Notes: generated by a model from the letters alone, not told the origin. Shown: positions 15,661 through 26,002, counted from the first letter of the stretch. The stretch: DNA of 64,000 nt from Adlercreutzia equolifaciens (GCF_029076695.1 NZ_JARFIK010000001.1:868001-932000); one strand, 5' to 3'. Numbers and translations: made by a program.

Positions 15661-18234
15661 ATGAAAGCCTACAACCCCCACGAGATCGAACCGCGTCTGC
15701 AGCTGGCCTGGGACGAGGCCGGCCTGTACACGGTGCCCGAGAATTCCGATAAGCCGAAGAAATACGTGCTGGAGATGTTCCCCTACCCTTCGGGCGACAT
15801 GCACATGGGCCATGCCAGCAACTATACCTACGGCGACGTGGTGGCGCGCTACTCCACCATGCGCGGCTTCGACGTGCTGCACCCCATGGGCTGGGACGCC
15901 TTCGGTCTGCCCGCGGAGAATGCCGCCATCAAGCATCACAGCCATCCGGCCATCTGGACGTACCAGAACATCGAGACGCAGAAGAACAGCTTCTCGCGCA
16001 TGGGCTTTTCCTACGACTGGGACCGCAAGGTGGTGGCCTGCGACCCCGAGTACTACCGCTGGGGCCAGTGGATCTTCCTGAAGTTCTGGGAGCGCGGCCT
16101 GGTAGAGCGTCGCAACAGCCCGGTGAACTGGTGCCCCAGCTGCGGTACCGTGCTGGCCAACGAGCAGGTCATCGAGGGCCGCTGCTGGCGCTGCGATTCC
16201 GAGGTGGAGAAGCGCGATCTGACCCAGTGGTACTACAAGATCACCGATTACGCCCAGGAGCTGCTGGACGATTTGGACCAGCTGGAGGGCTGGCCCGAGC
16301 GCGTGAAGCAGCAGCAGGCCAACTGGATCGGCCGCTCTGAGGGCGCCAACGTGGACTTCATCCTGTGCGATACGGATGGCAACGCGCCGGCCGATCCCAC
16401 GGAAGATGACATCATCACGGTGTTCACCACCCGCGCCGACACGCTTTTCGGCTGCAGCTTCTTCCTGCTGGCGCCCGAAAGCAAGCTGGTGCCGCAATTG
16501 GTGGCCGGCACTGAATACGAGCAGCCGGTCATGGAGCTGGTAGAGGCAGCCAAGAAGGTTACGGCCGTCGAGCGCGCCCAGGGCGACCGCGAGAAGCACG
16601 GCGCCTTCACGGGCCGCTACGTGGTGAACCCCATCAACGGCGAGAAAGTGCCCGTGTGGGTGGGCGACTACATTGTGGCCGACTACGGCACCGGCGCCGT
16701 TATGGCCGTGCCCTGCGGCGATCAGCGCGACTTCGAGTTTGCCCGCAAGTACAACCTGCCCATCATTCCCATCATCCTGGGCGAGGACGATCCGCTGTAT
16801 CCGCAGCTCAAGGATGAGCAGAGCCGCGTGGTTACCTCCGTCGATTGGGAAGAGGCCTACAACGCCGAAGGCAAGCTCGTGCAGTCGGGTTGCTTCACCG
16901 GCATGACCGGCGGCAAGCACTCCGAGGGCGAAGAGGCCGTGGTGACGGCTCTGCAGGAGATGGGCCGCGGCAAGCGCACGGTGGAGTTCCGCCTGCGCGA
17001 CTGGCTCATCAGCCGCCAGCGCTACTGGGGCAACCCCATCCCCGCCATCCATTGCGAGCACTGCGGCGTGGTTTCGGTGCCCGAGGAGGACCTGCCGGTG
17101 CGTCTTCCCGAGGACATCGATCTGGCCGCCGGCGAGACCTTGGCCACCCATGCGGGCTTTGTGAACACCACCTGCCCCGTGTGCGGAGAGCCGGCCAAGC
17201 GCGAGACCGACACTATGGACACGTTCACGTGCTCCAGCTGGTATTACATGCGCTATACCGACCCGCACAACGTGCACGGTCCCTTCGATCCCGCGAAGGC
17301 CAACGCCTGGATGCCCGTCGACCAGTACATCGGCGGCATCGAGCACGCCATTCTGCACTTGCTGTACAGCCGCTTCTTCACGAAGGTACTGCGCGACTGC
17401 GGCCTGCTCGATTTCGACGAGCCCTTCACCAACCTGCTGTGCCAGGGCATGGTGCTCGACGCCCACGGCGACGTCATGAGCAAGTCCAAGGGCAACGTGG
17501 TCTCTCCCGAGGAGATGATCGCCGAGTACGGTGCCGATGCCGTGCGCGCCTACATCCTGTTCCTGGGCCCTCCCGAGAAGGAGAAGCTGTGGAACGAGGA
17601 TGGCCTGCCGGGCATGTACAAGTTCCTGAACCGCCTGTGGCGTCAGGTGCATGATCTGATGGGCAAGGCCGATGAGGATACGCTCTTCGCCGGGTCGGTG
17701 GACGAGAAAGCCGCCCAGGCCGCCGCGGACAAGCTTGCCCGCGAGCGCCATCGTGTGGTGGGGAAGGTATCGGCCGACATCGAGCGCAACAACTTCAACA
17801 CCGCCATCGCCGCCATCATGGAGCTGTCCAATGCGGCCGGCGAGTTCCTCCGCGCCACGGATGCGGAGACCCGTGCCGCCAACGCCGACTATGCCGCCCT
17901 GTCTCAGGAAGTGGCTGAAGTGCTGGTGAAGCTGATGGCGCCCATTACGCCGCACCTGTCCGACGAGCTGTGGCGCACGGCCCTGGGCCGCGAAGGCTTT
18001 GTCTGCAGCGAGCCCTGGCCCGAGTTCGACCCCGAGAAGGCCAAGGCCGACGAGGTGGAGCTGGCCGTGCAAATTTGCGGCAAGGTGAAGACCCGCATCA
18101 TGGTGGCCGCCGACGCCCCGGAGCCCGAGATCCTGGAAGCCGCCCGCGCGGCCGTGGCCGATGCCCTGGCCGGCAAGCAGGTGAAGAAGGAGGTCTACGT
18201 CCCCGGTCGCCTGGTGAACATCGTAGCCGTGTAA
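15661..18234 (+). CDS. leuS: Leucyl-tRNA synthetase
   Basis: An 857-residue class I aminoacyl-tRNA synthetase that charges tRNA-Leu. The ATP-binding HIGH motif is HMGH (residues 48-51) and the KMSKS motif is VMSKS (605-609). Between them lies a zinc-type CPSCGTV...CWRC pair and the CP1 editing domain with the TFTTRADT-like [11 protein letters not shown] stretch. The C-terminus ends [14 protein letters not shown], as in the bacterial enzyme. The ATG follows CAAGGGAGTGCC; the in-frame extension to 15553 spans the promoter. It is single and followed by a strong hairpin. Confidence 0.97.
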   Translation: MKAYNPHEIEPRLQLAWDEAGLYTVPENSDKPKKYVLEMFPYPSGDMHMGHASNYTYGDVVARYSTMRGFDVLHPMGWDAFGLPAENAAIKHHSHPAIWTYQNIETQKNSFSRMGFSYDWDRKVVACDPEYYRWGQWIFLKFWERGLVERRNSPVNWCPSCGTVLANEQVIEGRCWRCDSEVEKRDLTQWYYKITDYAQELLDDLDQLEGWPERVKQQQANWIGRSEGANVDFILCDTDGNAPADPTEDDIITVFTTRADTLFGCSFFLLAPESKLVPQLVAGTEYEQPVMELVEAAKKVTAVERAQGDREKHGAFTGRYVVNPINGEKVPVWVGDYIVADYGTGAVMAVPCGDQRDFEFARKYNLPIIPIILGEDDPLYPQLKDEQSRVVTSVDWEEAYNAEGKLVQSGCFTGMTGGKHSEGEEAVVTALQEMGRGKRTVEFRLRDWLISRQRYWGNPIPAIHCEHCGVVSVPEEDLPVRLPEDIDLAAGETLATHAGFVNTTCPVCGEPAKRETDTMDTFTCSSWYYMRYTDPHNVHGPFDPAKANAWMPVDQYIGGIEHAILHLLYSRFFTKVLRDCGLLDFDEPFTNLLCQGMVLDAHGDVMSKSKGNVVSPEEMIAEYGADAVRAYILFLGPPEKEKLWNEDGLPGMYKFLNRLWRQVHDLMGKADEDTLFAGSVDEKAAQAAADKLARERHRVVGKVSADIERNNFNTAIAAIMELSNAAGEFLRATDAETRAANADYAALSQEVAEVLVKLMAPITPHLSDELWRTALGREGFVCSEPWPEFDPEKAKADEVELAVQICGKVKTRIMVAADAPEPEILEAARAAVADALAGKQVKKEVYVPGRLVNIVAV

Positions 18235-18267
18235 GCCTCGCGCTTGCGGCCGCCGTGCGTCTAGAGT

Positions 18268-18306
18268 GAGGGCCCCGCGCATCACGTGCGCGGGGCCCTC
18301 GTTGCG
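18268..18306 (+). terminator. Rho-independent terminator of leuS
   Basis: A perfect 14-bp G+C-rich stem (GAGGGCCCCGCGCA with its complement) and 5-nt loop. The core and its flanks recur after the FAD reductase gene at 22236, and the core again at 18537. Confidence 0.8.
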
Positions 18307-18536
18307 TTTCTTGGCTGTAGAGGGGGCGATACGCGCTTGGCTTGCAGCCTTCGGCGTCCATCGAGAGGGCGCAGGCTGCTAGGTTCCCAAATCAACCCCT
18401 TTGGTTCCCTGCGCCCTGCAAGCAGAAGTTCCTGACCAGGGGTTTCGCAAAAGCAGGGAACCAAACAGGCTGCTTTCGGCAGCTCGAAGGGAACCAAAGC
18501 AGCCGTTCCTGGAACCTGGCTGCCATGCGCCGAGTA
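18301..18536. repeat. Intergenic patch of GGGAACCAAA-type inverted repeats
   Basis: No gene is supported here. TTTGGTTCCCTGC at 18400-18412 is matched exactly by its reverse complement at 18453-18465. A third GGGAACCAAA lies at 18489-18498, and looser variants (AGGTTCCCAA at 18381, GGAACCTGG at 18511) flank the set. GGCTGCTTTCGGCAGC at about 18469-18484 adds a small palindrome. The cluster may be a mobile or regulatory palindromic element. Confidence 0.6.
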
Positions 18537-18570
18537 CGAGGCCCCGCGCAGGGACGTGCGCGGGGCCTCG
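18537..18570. terminator. Hairpin at the end of the LuxR-type regulator gene
   Basis: CGAGGCCCCGCGCA, 6-nt loop and its exact complement, 14 bp. It ends 2 nt before the regulator's stop codon on the minus strand. It shares its core with the hairpins at 18268 and 22236. T-runs are weak on both sides. Confidence 0.6.
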
Positions 18571-18572
18571 CT

Positions 18573-20057
18573 TTACTGCTCGACGGTTTCCAGCAGGTCG
18601 ATGACTTCCTGGCGGGAATGCACGCCCGTTTTCTGGAAGATGTTGCGCATGTGCGTTCGCACAGTGTTTTTCGAGATGACCAGCTCTTCGGCAATATAGG
18701 GAACGTCGCGTCCGCGGGCAAGCAGCCGCAGCACGTCCGTTTCTCGCGCCGAAAGACCGTACTGCGCCACCAGCGCATCGCACTGTTGGCTCAGGCGGAT
18801 ATCGAGCGCTTCTGCCGGAGGGATAGCACTTTCGGTCCCAGCAGCCTTGCTGGTGGTGGCCGTTGCCGTGCTGCTTTCCGCTGCGCCGCGTCCTCCGCGC
18901 CGGGTGTTCATGGCCAGCGACATGGCGTAGATGGCAATAAGCGCCACCACGGAAAGGCTGGCAAAGCCTGTGGTGCCCGTCGTGTTCAGCATGAACCCGA
19001 GCAGTGAGCCCACCTCCTGGGCGGCATAAACGGTGCCGGCGAACATGCCGTATACCAAAACTGGCTGCAGGCACTGGTTGCGCGCCACACGGGCGCACGA
19101 CACTACCATCAGCGAAGACACTATCGAGAACACCACGAAGGCCACCAAAACCAGCAGATGGCGGAACTGGCCGTCAAACAAAGGAAGCAGCAAGAAAATG
19201 GTGGCTGTAAGCGGAAATACCACCTGGTACAGACGCGAGAGCTTGATGCGCTCGTATATAGTCTTCCAGGTTGCCAGAAGCACAATGGCGGCGGCGAGAA
19301 GTCCCACCATGCTGCCATCGGCGTAATCTTGCACGAGGCCCGTATTGTCGATGGCATCGACGCGGATAATGCCCACGGCAAACGAGGTGAACGCAATGCA
19401 CAGCAGCGATGGCCACGACTCTGCAGCCGCTTGGCGGCAGCGGTCGATTTGCTGGCTTGGGATGGTGTCGAAGGCGGGGTGAACGCAGGGAACGGTGCGC
19501 TGGGCCGCCGCCATGGCCACCGCAGTGGCGGGAATGAGCACGGCAAAGCCGAAGATCATCATAGCAGTGCGCGGAAGCAGCTCCATGGCAATGTAGACCG
19601 CACAGGAAATACCCGCGGCTGCGAATACGGCTAAGCCCGCCTCGTAGACCTTCAGCGAAGCGATAATATCCTGCAGGCAGCAAAAGCCCAGACCCGATCC
19701 GCAGCCCAGCAGAAGAGCGCAGGCTCCATAAGCTATGCTGGCGTCAAGCCCGAACAGACGCTGCGCCACAATGAAGAGCGCCCCTGCCTCGAACAGGGCC
19801 AGGGCGGCAAGAGGGGAGCGCCAGGGCCCCTGTTTTGGTCGGCTGTAGGCTATCAGGGCGGCCCCGAAAAGCGCAACGGGGAAGGCAGCGTTCCGCATGA
19901 AGTATTCAGCGGTGCGCAGCTGGAATGCGTCGGCCCCCGCATCGATGAGGACGGCATAGCCGCCCCACAGTACGATGCTGGTGCACGCCAGGAACAGACC
20001 GTAGGCCACGGCTACAATTGACAGTTGCTTCATGTTGTATTGCTCGCGCAGACGCAC
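18573..20057 (-). CDS. LuxR-type regulator with multi-TM N-terminal domain
   Basis: A 494-residue protein with about 12 hydrophobic helices over residues 1-400 and a LuxR helix-turn-helix at the C-terminus (GLSARETDVLRLLARGRDVPYIAEEL in outline, then ISKNTVRTHMRNIFQKTGVHSRQEVIDL). Such membrane-bound LuxR regulators are numerous in Eggerthellaceae and are often next to Tat-exported reductases. The GTG start follows AGGGAGGGAATC, better than the ATG eight codons later. It is divergent from the FAD reductase gene across 373 nt and probably controls it in response to the reductase's substrate. Confidence 0.88.
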   Translation of the reverse strand: MRLREQYNMKQLSIVAVAYGLFLACTSIVLWGGYAVLIDAGADAFQLRTAEYFMRNAAFPVALFGAALIAYSRPKQGPWRSPLAALALFEAGALFIVAQRLFGLDASIAYGACALLLGCGSGLGFCCLQDIIASLKVYEAGLAVFAAAGISCAVYIAMELLPRTAMMIFGFAVLIPATAVAMAAAQRTVPCVHPAFDTIPSQQIDRCRQAAAESWPSLLCIAFTSFAVGIIRVDAIDNTGLVQDYADGSMVGLLAAAIVLLATWKTIYERIKLSRLYQVVFPLTATIFLLLPLFDGQFRHLLVLVAFVVFSIVSSLMVVSCARVARNQCLQPVLVYGMFAGTVYAAQEVGSLLGFMLNTTGTTGFASLSVVALIAIYAMSLAMNTRRGGRGAAESSTATATTSKAAGTESAIPPAEALDIRLSQQCDALVAQYGLSARETDVLRLLARGRDVPYIAEELVISKNTVRTHMRNIFQKTGVHSRQEVIDLLETVEQ

Positions 20058-20430
20058 CGATTCCCTCCCTTATCGTCGATCGTCCGCTTTCGACAAGAAG
20101 AATCAAGGCCTCTTCTCGTCCTCGCCTCTCTGCAGGAGGCGCTGCCTATTATAGCCAGTTTAAGAGGTGGCCTTTTTCTTAATGGACCTACAAATTATGG
20201 GTTTGATCGGCCTATTCGTCTTCTGGATGAGAAACCATCCAGTTTGGATGAGGTTCTTTGAGTGCCGATTCCCCTAGGATAAATGGCGTCGCTTGGGTTT
20301 TGCGGATGGCAGGGAGAGCGAGGCGGGCGCCTCGCGAGGCCCCGTGGACGTGCAGCCCTTTGAAAGGGTCCAGCGACGCAAGGGTTCTGGCGTGAAGGCG
20401 CCAGGGAGGTAATCGAAGGAAGGGAAAACA
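20058..20430. other. Divergent promoter region, LuxR regulator / FAD reductase
   Basis: No gene is supported in these 373 nt. An A+T-richer part at about 20150-20260 probably holds the promoters. CCATCC and GGATGA flank a short AGTTT at about 20230-20250, a possible half-site pair for the LuxR regulator. Confidence 0.45.
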
Positions 20431-22176
20431 ATGGAAACGAATATGGATCGTCGAGGATTTCTCAAGGGCGCCGCGTTGGGCACAGCTGGCTTGGTGGCTG
20501 CCGGTGCCTTGGCAGGATGCTCTCAGCCCGCAGCGGCGCCGGCGGAAAAGGATGACGCTGCGCTGGCCGACACTTCGACGCCCAGCACGGGCTACAACAG
20601 CGCCGATCAGCAGTGGGCCTTCGAGGTGGCGCCCGAGGCTATTGCCGATGACCAGGTTACGGGAACCGAGGAGGCCGACGTCATTGTGGTGGGCGGCGGC
20701 ATGGCCGGCATGGTATCGGCAGCTTCCTGCGCCGAGAATGGACTGAAAGTCATCCTCATTAGCGCTTCGACAGGCCCGGTGTCGCGCGGCGGCTCCAATA
20801 ACGGCGTGTACTCGAAGGTCATGAAGGACATGGGCATCGAGCGCATGGATCCCACGTGGTTCTATCGCATGCAGTACGCAGCCAACGGCGGCAACTTCAA
20901 GCCGGCGCTGTGGTACAAGTTCTACAATCACTCCGAAGAAGCCATCAATTGGATCATCGACATTGCGGCGAATGCCGGCATCAAGACCACCATCGAGTCG
21001 GGCCCGGTGTACAAAGAGGGCGATCCCATGTACACCCCGACCGCGGCCCATGCCTTCTACGTAGATGATGAAGAGCTGCATGGTGCCATCGGCAACGGCG
21101 AGGGCTACATTGCCGCGGAGCTGGGACGCTACCTCGCCGAGGATCTTGGGGTGGACGTGCGCTGGGGCGTGAAGGCCGAGCAGCTGGTGCGCGGCGGCGT
21201 GCCCAACGGCACGGAAGGTCGCGTCGATGCCGTGCTGGCCACCGATGGGGCCAACGGTTACACCAAGTACGTGGGCACGAAGGCGGTCATCATGGCCACG
21301 GGCGACTTCTCTCATGACAAGGACATGATGGAGAAGTACTGCCCGCAGGCCGTGGAGCTGTGCGATTTCACGACGGAGGTCAACTACGACCAGGGTATTT
21401 GGATGGGCGGTCTCATGCCCGGCGACGGCCACAAGATGGAGCTGTGGGTCGGCGGCGCCTGGCAGAAGGAGCCCAACAACATCATGTTGGGTCGTCCCAA
21501 CCTGCCCGGCGACCAGCCCTACACGAGCCACACCGGCCTTATGGTGGACAACCAGGGCCAGCGCTTCATGAACGAGGATGTGCTCGGCGGTTTCGCCTGC
21601 GCCACCATCATGCACCTGCCCGAGAAGACCGGGTACTGCATTTGGGGCCAGAACCGTGCCGAGGCGGGCGGTCCTTGGGGCGCCATCAACTACGCCCATG
21701 GCGAGTACTTCACCACCCAGGAAGTTATCGATCGTTGGGACAACGACACTGACGGATTCAACATTGTGAAGGCCGATACGCGCGAAGAGGTTATCGCGCA
21801 GCTGGGCCTGCCGGCCGAGACCATCGAGACCATCGAGCGCTACAACGAGATGTGCGCCAAGGGCGAGGACACCGACTTCTACAAGACGGCCGACAAGCTC
21901 ATTCCCATCGGTGAGGGTGACGGCCCCTTCTATGGCGCCGCCTTCACGCCTGGCTTCCTTACGTCGCTGGGCGGTCTGCGCAACGACGAGCACCTGCGCG
22001 TGCTTGACGCTAACGACCAGCCTATCGAGGGTCTGTACAACGCCGGCTGCATGATCGGCAACTTCTACAGCGCCACCTACACCTTCGCTATGGAGGGTAT
22101 GAACTACGGCGCCTGCTGCATCACGTTGCCCTACGTGTTGGGCCAGGAGCTGGCTTCCGGCGAACTGGACGCCTAG
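20431..22176 (+). CDS. Tat-exported FAD-dependent reductase
   Basis: A 581-residue flavoprotein of the fumarate reductase/urocanate reductase type. The N-terminus has a twin-arginine signal (DRRGFLKGA), a hydrophobic stretch and a lipobox-like LAGC, so the mature protein is probably a lipoprotein on the outer face of the membrane. The Rossmann FAD site is VVVGGGMAGM (residues about 86-95) and the closing FAD contact near the C-terminus is GLYNAGCMIGN. There is no CXXCH haem motif or FMN-binding domain, so electrons must come from a separate partner that is not in the window. The acceptor is unknown. Its likely regulator is the divergent LuxR protein. Confidence 0.88.
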   Translation: METNMDRRGFLKGAALGTAGLVAAGALAGCSQPAAAPAEKDDAALADTSTPSTGYNSADQQWAFEVAPEAIADDQVTGTEEADVIVVGGGMAGMVSAASCAENGLKVILISASTGPVSRGGSNNGVYSKVMKDMGIERMDPTWFYRMQYAANGGNFKPALWYKFYNHSEEAINWIIDIAANAGIKTTIESGPVYKEGDPMYTPTAAHAFYVDDEELHGAIGNGEGYIAAELGRYLAEDLGVDVRWGVKAEQLVRGGVPNGTEGRVDAVLATDGANGYTKYVGTKAVIMATGDFSHDKDMMEKYCPQAVELCDFTTEVNYDQGIWMGGLMPGDGHKMELWVGGAWQKEPNNIMLGRPNLPGDQPYTSHTGLMVDNQGQRFMNEDVLGGFACATIMHLPEKTGYCIWGQNRAEAGGPWGAINYAHGEYFTTQEVIDRWDNDTDGFNIVKADTREEVIAQLGLPAETIETIERYNEMCAKGEDTDFYKTADKLIPIGEGDGPFYGAAFTPGFLTSLGGLRNDEHLRVLDANDQPIEGLYNAGCMIGNFYSATYTFAMEGMNYGACCITLPYVLGQELASGELDA

Positions 22177-22235
22177 GCTCGTTTTCGCCAACGCGTGTGC
22201 CGGCGGCTACCCTCCCAGCCGTCGTGCGCTTAGAG

Positions 22236-22278
22236 CGAGGCCCCCGCGCATTGCGTGCGCGGGGGCCTCGTTGCGTTT
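22236..22278 (+). terminator. Rho-independent terminator after FAD reductase gene
   Basis: A perfect 15-bp stem (CGAGGCCCCCGCGCA with its complement) and 5-nt loop. Flanks GCGCTTAGAG and GTTGCGTTT match those around the leuS terminator, so the two are copies of one repeated element. Confidence 0.8.
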
Positions 22279-22303
22279 GTCGGCCGGGAAGTGCGGCAGA
22301 GGC

Positions 22304-25051
22304 TTAGGCCAGTACCAGGTTCAGAGCCTCGAAGAGCTTCTCCATCTCGATGGGCTTGGTCAGGTGACCGTCCATGCCGCAGCGCAGGGCTTTCTGGCGG
22401 TCCTCTTCGAAGGCGTCGGCCGTCATGGCCAAGATGGGAATGGAGGCCAGCTGCGAATTGTCCAGCTTGCGAATAGCGCGCGTGGCCTCGTAGCCGTTCA
22501 TAATGGGCATCTGGACGTCCATGAGCACCAGTTGGAAGTGGTCGGGGCTAGCGGCGCTGACCATATCCACGGCCTGCTGCCCGTTGACGGCGCACTCGAC
22601 GGTGAAGCCCTCGTCTTCCAAAAGCGTGACGGCAATTTCGCGGTTCAAATCGTTGTCGTCTACCAGCAAAATATGGCTGCCGCGCATGCGATGGTTGGGC
22701 GCCAGGTGCGCTGCCGCAGCTGCCTTGGCAGCGTCTTGGCTGGGATTGGCCAGGCAGAGCGTCAGTTCGATGGTGAAGGTGGTGCCCTTGCCCTTCTCGC
22801 TTTCGACGGAAATGGCCCCGTGCATCATGTCCACAAGATTCTTGGTGATGGCCATGCCCAGGCCCGTGCCCTCGACGCCGCTGATGGTGGAGGTGCGCTC
22901 GCGCTCGAAGGGATCGAAGATGCGCTCTACGAACTCGGGGCTCATGCCGATGCCGGTGTCCGAGACGGTGAAGCGGTAGCGGCCGTGGTTGGCTGGGGCT
23001 CCGTCCAGCTCGTCCAGCTTGACCTTGATGAAGCCGCCCGGGTTGGTGAACTTCAGCGCGTTGCCCAGCAGGTTCAGCAGAATCTGGTTGATGCGCAGCT
23101 TGTCGCAGCGTACGTCGGGATGGCGCAGGTTCTCGGTGTCGATGGAGAAGTACAGCTGGCGCGCACTGGTTTCCGCTTGGATGATGCTGTACAGGTCCTC
23201 CAAGAGCGCCGGCAGGTTGCAGGGCTGCTCGTCCAGGGACACCTTGCCGCTCTCGATGTGGCTCATGTCCAGAATGTCATTGATGAGGTTCAACAAGTGG
23301 GTGCTCGACGACTGGATTTTATCCAGGTACTCGCGCACCTTCTCCGGCTGGTCGATGCGGCTGCCGGCCAAGGTGGTGAAGCCCACGATGGCGTTCATGG
23401 GTGTGCGAATGTCGTGGGACATGTTCGACAGGAAGGCGCTCTTGGCGGCGCTGGCCTTGTTGGCCTGGGTGAGGGCGTCTTCCAGCAGCGCCTTCTTCTT
23501 CATCTCGTCGCGCGTTTGCTGATCGACGCTGCGGAAGCCCAGGACCACGTCGTGGCTGTCCTGCCAGTCGCCGGTGCGCACGATGGTGGCCTGGCAGTAC
23601 TCCACGGTCTCGCCGCGCCGGATGCGGTAGTTCACGCTCATGCGCTTGGTGTCGGCCAATTCTTCCCGCAGGTTGTCGGCGGAAAGTGCTCCGCGCAGCA
23701 TGGCGGCGTCCTCTTCGTGCACGCCTTGGTCGATATAGGCGGCTAGGCAGTCGGCCATGGCCAAGTCGCCAGCGAAGAGCTCGTCAAGATGGCGCTCCTT
23801 CTCGTGGGACACGCGCAGGGGCACCCCGGTGCCCGTATCCAGGTTGAACGAGCAGACCAGGAGGTAGTCTTCGGAAAGCGCCTGGATGAGGTCGCGCTGG
23901 TGGCGCTCTTTCTGCACTTCCTCGAGCTTCTTGTCGGTGTAGTCCAGCAAGAAGCGCTGGTACATAAGCTCGCCGTCGTTTTCCACCAGCTTGACGTTGC
24001 CCATGACGTGAACAATGTCGCCGTTGTTGTGGCGCACGCGGTACTCGGTGCTCACGGAGTCGCCCACATGCTTGAGGGTGGCAATGCTCTCGCGCAGGGT
24101 GACGGCGTCTTCGGGGATCACTGAGGCGGCGATCATGTCGAAGCCGCTGCTCAGAAGTTCATCCTCTGACTGATAGCCCAGGATGTCCAGGGCTGCCTTG
24201 TTGACGCCCAGCACGCGCCGGCCGTCGATGGAGTGGGTGATGACACCGCCCTCCATGGAGGTGAAGATGGCCTCCAGGGTGCGGTTCTTCTCGACAATTT
24301 CGTTCTCGTAGGCACGCTCTTGGGTGACGTCGATGCCCACGCCCACAGTGCCCATGACCGTGCCGTCGATGTTGTACAGCGGCGATTTGTAGGTGGTGAG
24401 CAGGCGCGTGCCGTCGTTGGTCTGGACGGTTTCCTCGGAGACGATGGTGGAGCGGCTTTCCATGACCTGGCGCTCCGACTCGATGCAGGCCGGGTCATCG
24501 GCCTCGACGTCCCAGATATAGGCGTGGCCGCGGCCCTGGACTTGCTCCTTGGTTTTGTTGACCGTGGCGCAGAAGGCGTCGTTGACCTTGTGGTGGATGC
24601 CGTCGTCGGATTTGTACCACACCAGCGACGGAATGGAGTTGATGGTGGCCTCCAGGTACTGGTGGGTTTCCCAGGCATCGGCCTGATGCTTGCGCTCTTT
24701 TTGCCAGCGGTGGAAGTGGAAGAGCAGCTCGGCGGGGGTCAGCGGGGCCATCCAAAGATCAGCCAGGCGCTCGAGCACCTCCTCTAACTCGGGCACTTGG
24801 TCGTGGCCGGCAATGAGGATCAAGTCGGCTTCGGGGCTCTTCGCGCGGGCCAAATGCTCCGCCAAGCCCCGGGCGTCGCCCCCGCTGCCATCGGCGATGA
24901 TCAGCTGCGCCTGGGCAACGGCGTCGTCCGTGGGCTGGGGGTCGATAACGACCTCATGAGTGAAAGCCTCCAGCGGGGCGACGTCACTAAGGGTACGGCT
25001 CGCTTCATCGGAGAGGCCGACGAGAAGAAGGCGAACGAGGCTATGATACAT
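22304..25051 (-). CDS. Hybrid sensor histidine kinase with PAS domains and receiver
   Basis: A 915-residue soluble hybrid kinase. The first 115 residues look like a degenerate receiver. Two PAS domains follow (about 120-250 and 260-380), then a further PAS-like region, the HisKA helix with SHDIRTPMN, a HATPase domain (NLLGNALKFTN, DTGIGMS, GTGLGMAITK) and a C-terminal receiver with DDND and the phosphoacceptor Asp in LMDVQMP. No membrane helix is visible. The ATG at 25051 has AAGGAAC upstream; an in-frame extension to 25102 is less likely. No partner regulator is adjacent, and its convergent neighbour is the FAD reductase gene. Confidence 0.9.
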   Translation of the reverse strand: MYHSLVRLLLVGLSDEASRTLSDVAPLEAFTHEVVIDPQPTDDAVAQAQLIIADGSGGDARGLAEHLARAKSPEADLILIAGHDQVPELEEVLERLADLWMAPLTPAELLFHFHRWQKERKHQADAWETHQYLEATINSIPSLVWYKSDDGIHHKVNDAFCATVNKTKEQVQGRGHAYIWDVEADDPACIESERQVMESRSTIVSEETVQTNDGTRLLTTYKSPLYNIDGTVMGTVGVGIDVTQERAYENEIVEKNRTLEAIFTSMEGGVITHSIDGRRVLGVNKAALDILGYQSEDELLSSGFDMIAASVIPEDAVTLRESIATLKHVGDSVSTEYRVRHNNGDIVHVMGNVKLVENDGELMYQRFLLDYTDKKLEEVQKERHQRDLIQALSEDYLLVCSFNLDTGTGVPLRVSHEKERHLDELFAGDLAMADCLAAYIDQGVHEEDAAMLRGALSADNLREELADTKRMSVNYRIRRGETVEYCQATIVRTGDWQDSHDVVLGFRSVDQQTRDEMKKKALLEDALTQANKASAAKSAFLSNMSHDIRTPMNAIVGFTTLAGSRIDQPEKVREYLDKIQSSSTHLLNLINDILDMSHIESGKVSLDEQPCNLPALLEDLYSIIQAETSARQLYFSIDTENLRHPDVRCDKLRINQILLNLLGNALKFTNPGGFIKVKLDELDGAPANHGRYRFTVSDTGIGMSPEFVERIFDPFERERTSTISGVEGTGLGMAITKNLVDMMHGAISVESEKGKGTTFTIELTLCLANPSQDAAKAAAAAHLAPNHRMRGSHILLVDDNDLNREIAVTLLEDEGFTVECAVNGQQAVDMVSAASPDHFQLVLMDVQMPIMNGYEATRAIRKLDNSQLASIPILAMTADAFEEDRQKALRCGMDGHLTKPIEMEKLFEALNLVLA

Positions 25052-25309
25052 GGCATGTTCCTTCGGCAAAGACCAGGCGGAGCAGCAATGACAGGGCGTC
25101 ATCAGCGTTTCTGGCTAGTATACCAAGTTCGCAAGGGGTTTTCTTCTCTGAATGGCGATGAAGTGCATTTTGCCAATGTCGTGGCGGCCGCGGCGTGGGG
25201 GGAGAGAAGGACGCCCCGTGAACTTCATTTGGAAGCTGGTTTCGGGGGCCAGCTTCCAGGGTTGTTTTTGCTATAGTGAACGCTCGGTTTCCAGGAGCAA
25301 GGAGGTGGT

Positions 25310-26002
25310 ATGGCGGCGCCGGCGAAAAAGCATCGGGCGGTGAAGCGCATCCTGATCACCTTGCTTCTGATGGTGCTGGCCGCGGTGGCCGTGGTGGCGC
25401 TGGCCAACCTTGCCACGGTGGCTACCACGCGGGGCCAGGTGCGCACGGTGGCCACGGCGGCTGACGAGTTGGCCGGCAATCCGGCCGATGCCGTGGTGGT
25501 GCTGGGGGCCAGCGTATACCCCGATGGCACCCCTAGCGACATTCTGGCGGATCGCCTGGAAGTGGCCGTCGACTTGTACAAGGCTGGGGCGGCGAAGGCC
25601 ATCATTTGCAGCGGCGACAACCGCACCTCCCACTACAACGAATCCGATGCCATGAAAGCCTACTGCGTCTCATTGGGCGTTCCGAGCGAGGACGTCTACG
25701 TGGACCATGCAGGGAATACTACCTACGAGTCCCTGTACCGGGCGCGGCATCTCTTCGGCGCCCAGCGTATCATCGTGGCTACTCAGGCCTACCATCTTTA
25801 CCGTGCCCTCTTCGCAGCCGATCAGTTGGGCATGGAGGCCTGGGGGGTGGCTACCGACAAGGGCGCCTACGACGATCAGCTCAAATACAGCATGCGCGAA
25901 ATAGCCGCCCGCACCAAGGATTTCTTTGCGGCCCTGGCCCACGTGCCGGTGCCCATCGAAGAGGATCCAATCTCGCTGAACGAATCCGGCGATCTGACCT
26001 AG
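25310..26002 (+). CDS. SanA/YdcF-like DUF218 membrane protein
   Basis: A 230-residue protein with one N-terminal membrane helix (about residues 13-37) and an external DUF218 domain. The signature stretches are DAVVVLGASVYPDGTPSDIL, ADRLEVAVDLYKAGAAKAIICSGD in outline, and the later VATQAYHLYRAL. In E. coli SanA this fold is linked to envelope barrier function, with the biochemical role uncertain. The ATG follows AAGGAGGTGGT. A short gap of 9 nt to the next gene suggests cotranscription. Confidence 0.85.
   Translation: MAAPAKKHRAVKRILITLLLMVLAAVAVVALANLATVATTRGQVRTVATAADELAGNPADAVVVLGASVYPDGTPSDILADRLEVAVDLYKAGAAKAIICSGDNRTSHYNESDAMKAYCVSLGVPSEDVYVDHAGNTTYESLYRARHLFGAQRIIVATQAYHLYRALFAADQLGMEAWGVATDKGAYDDQLKYSMREIAARTKDFFAALAHVPVPIEEDPISLNESGDLT

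Noticed and set aside
15625-18285. An 886-codon frame on the minus strand opposite leuS
   Set aside because: Same reasoning: leuS on the plus strand is certain and the antisense product has no recognisable features.
18381-18520. A CRISPR array
   Set aside because: The GGGAACCAAA copies occur in both orientations at irregular spacing, with no repeat-spacer pattern and no cas gene.
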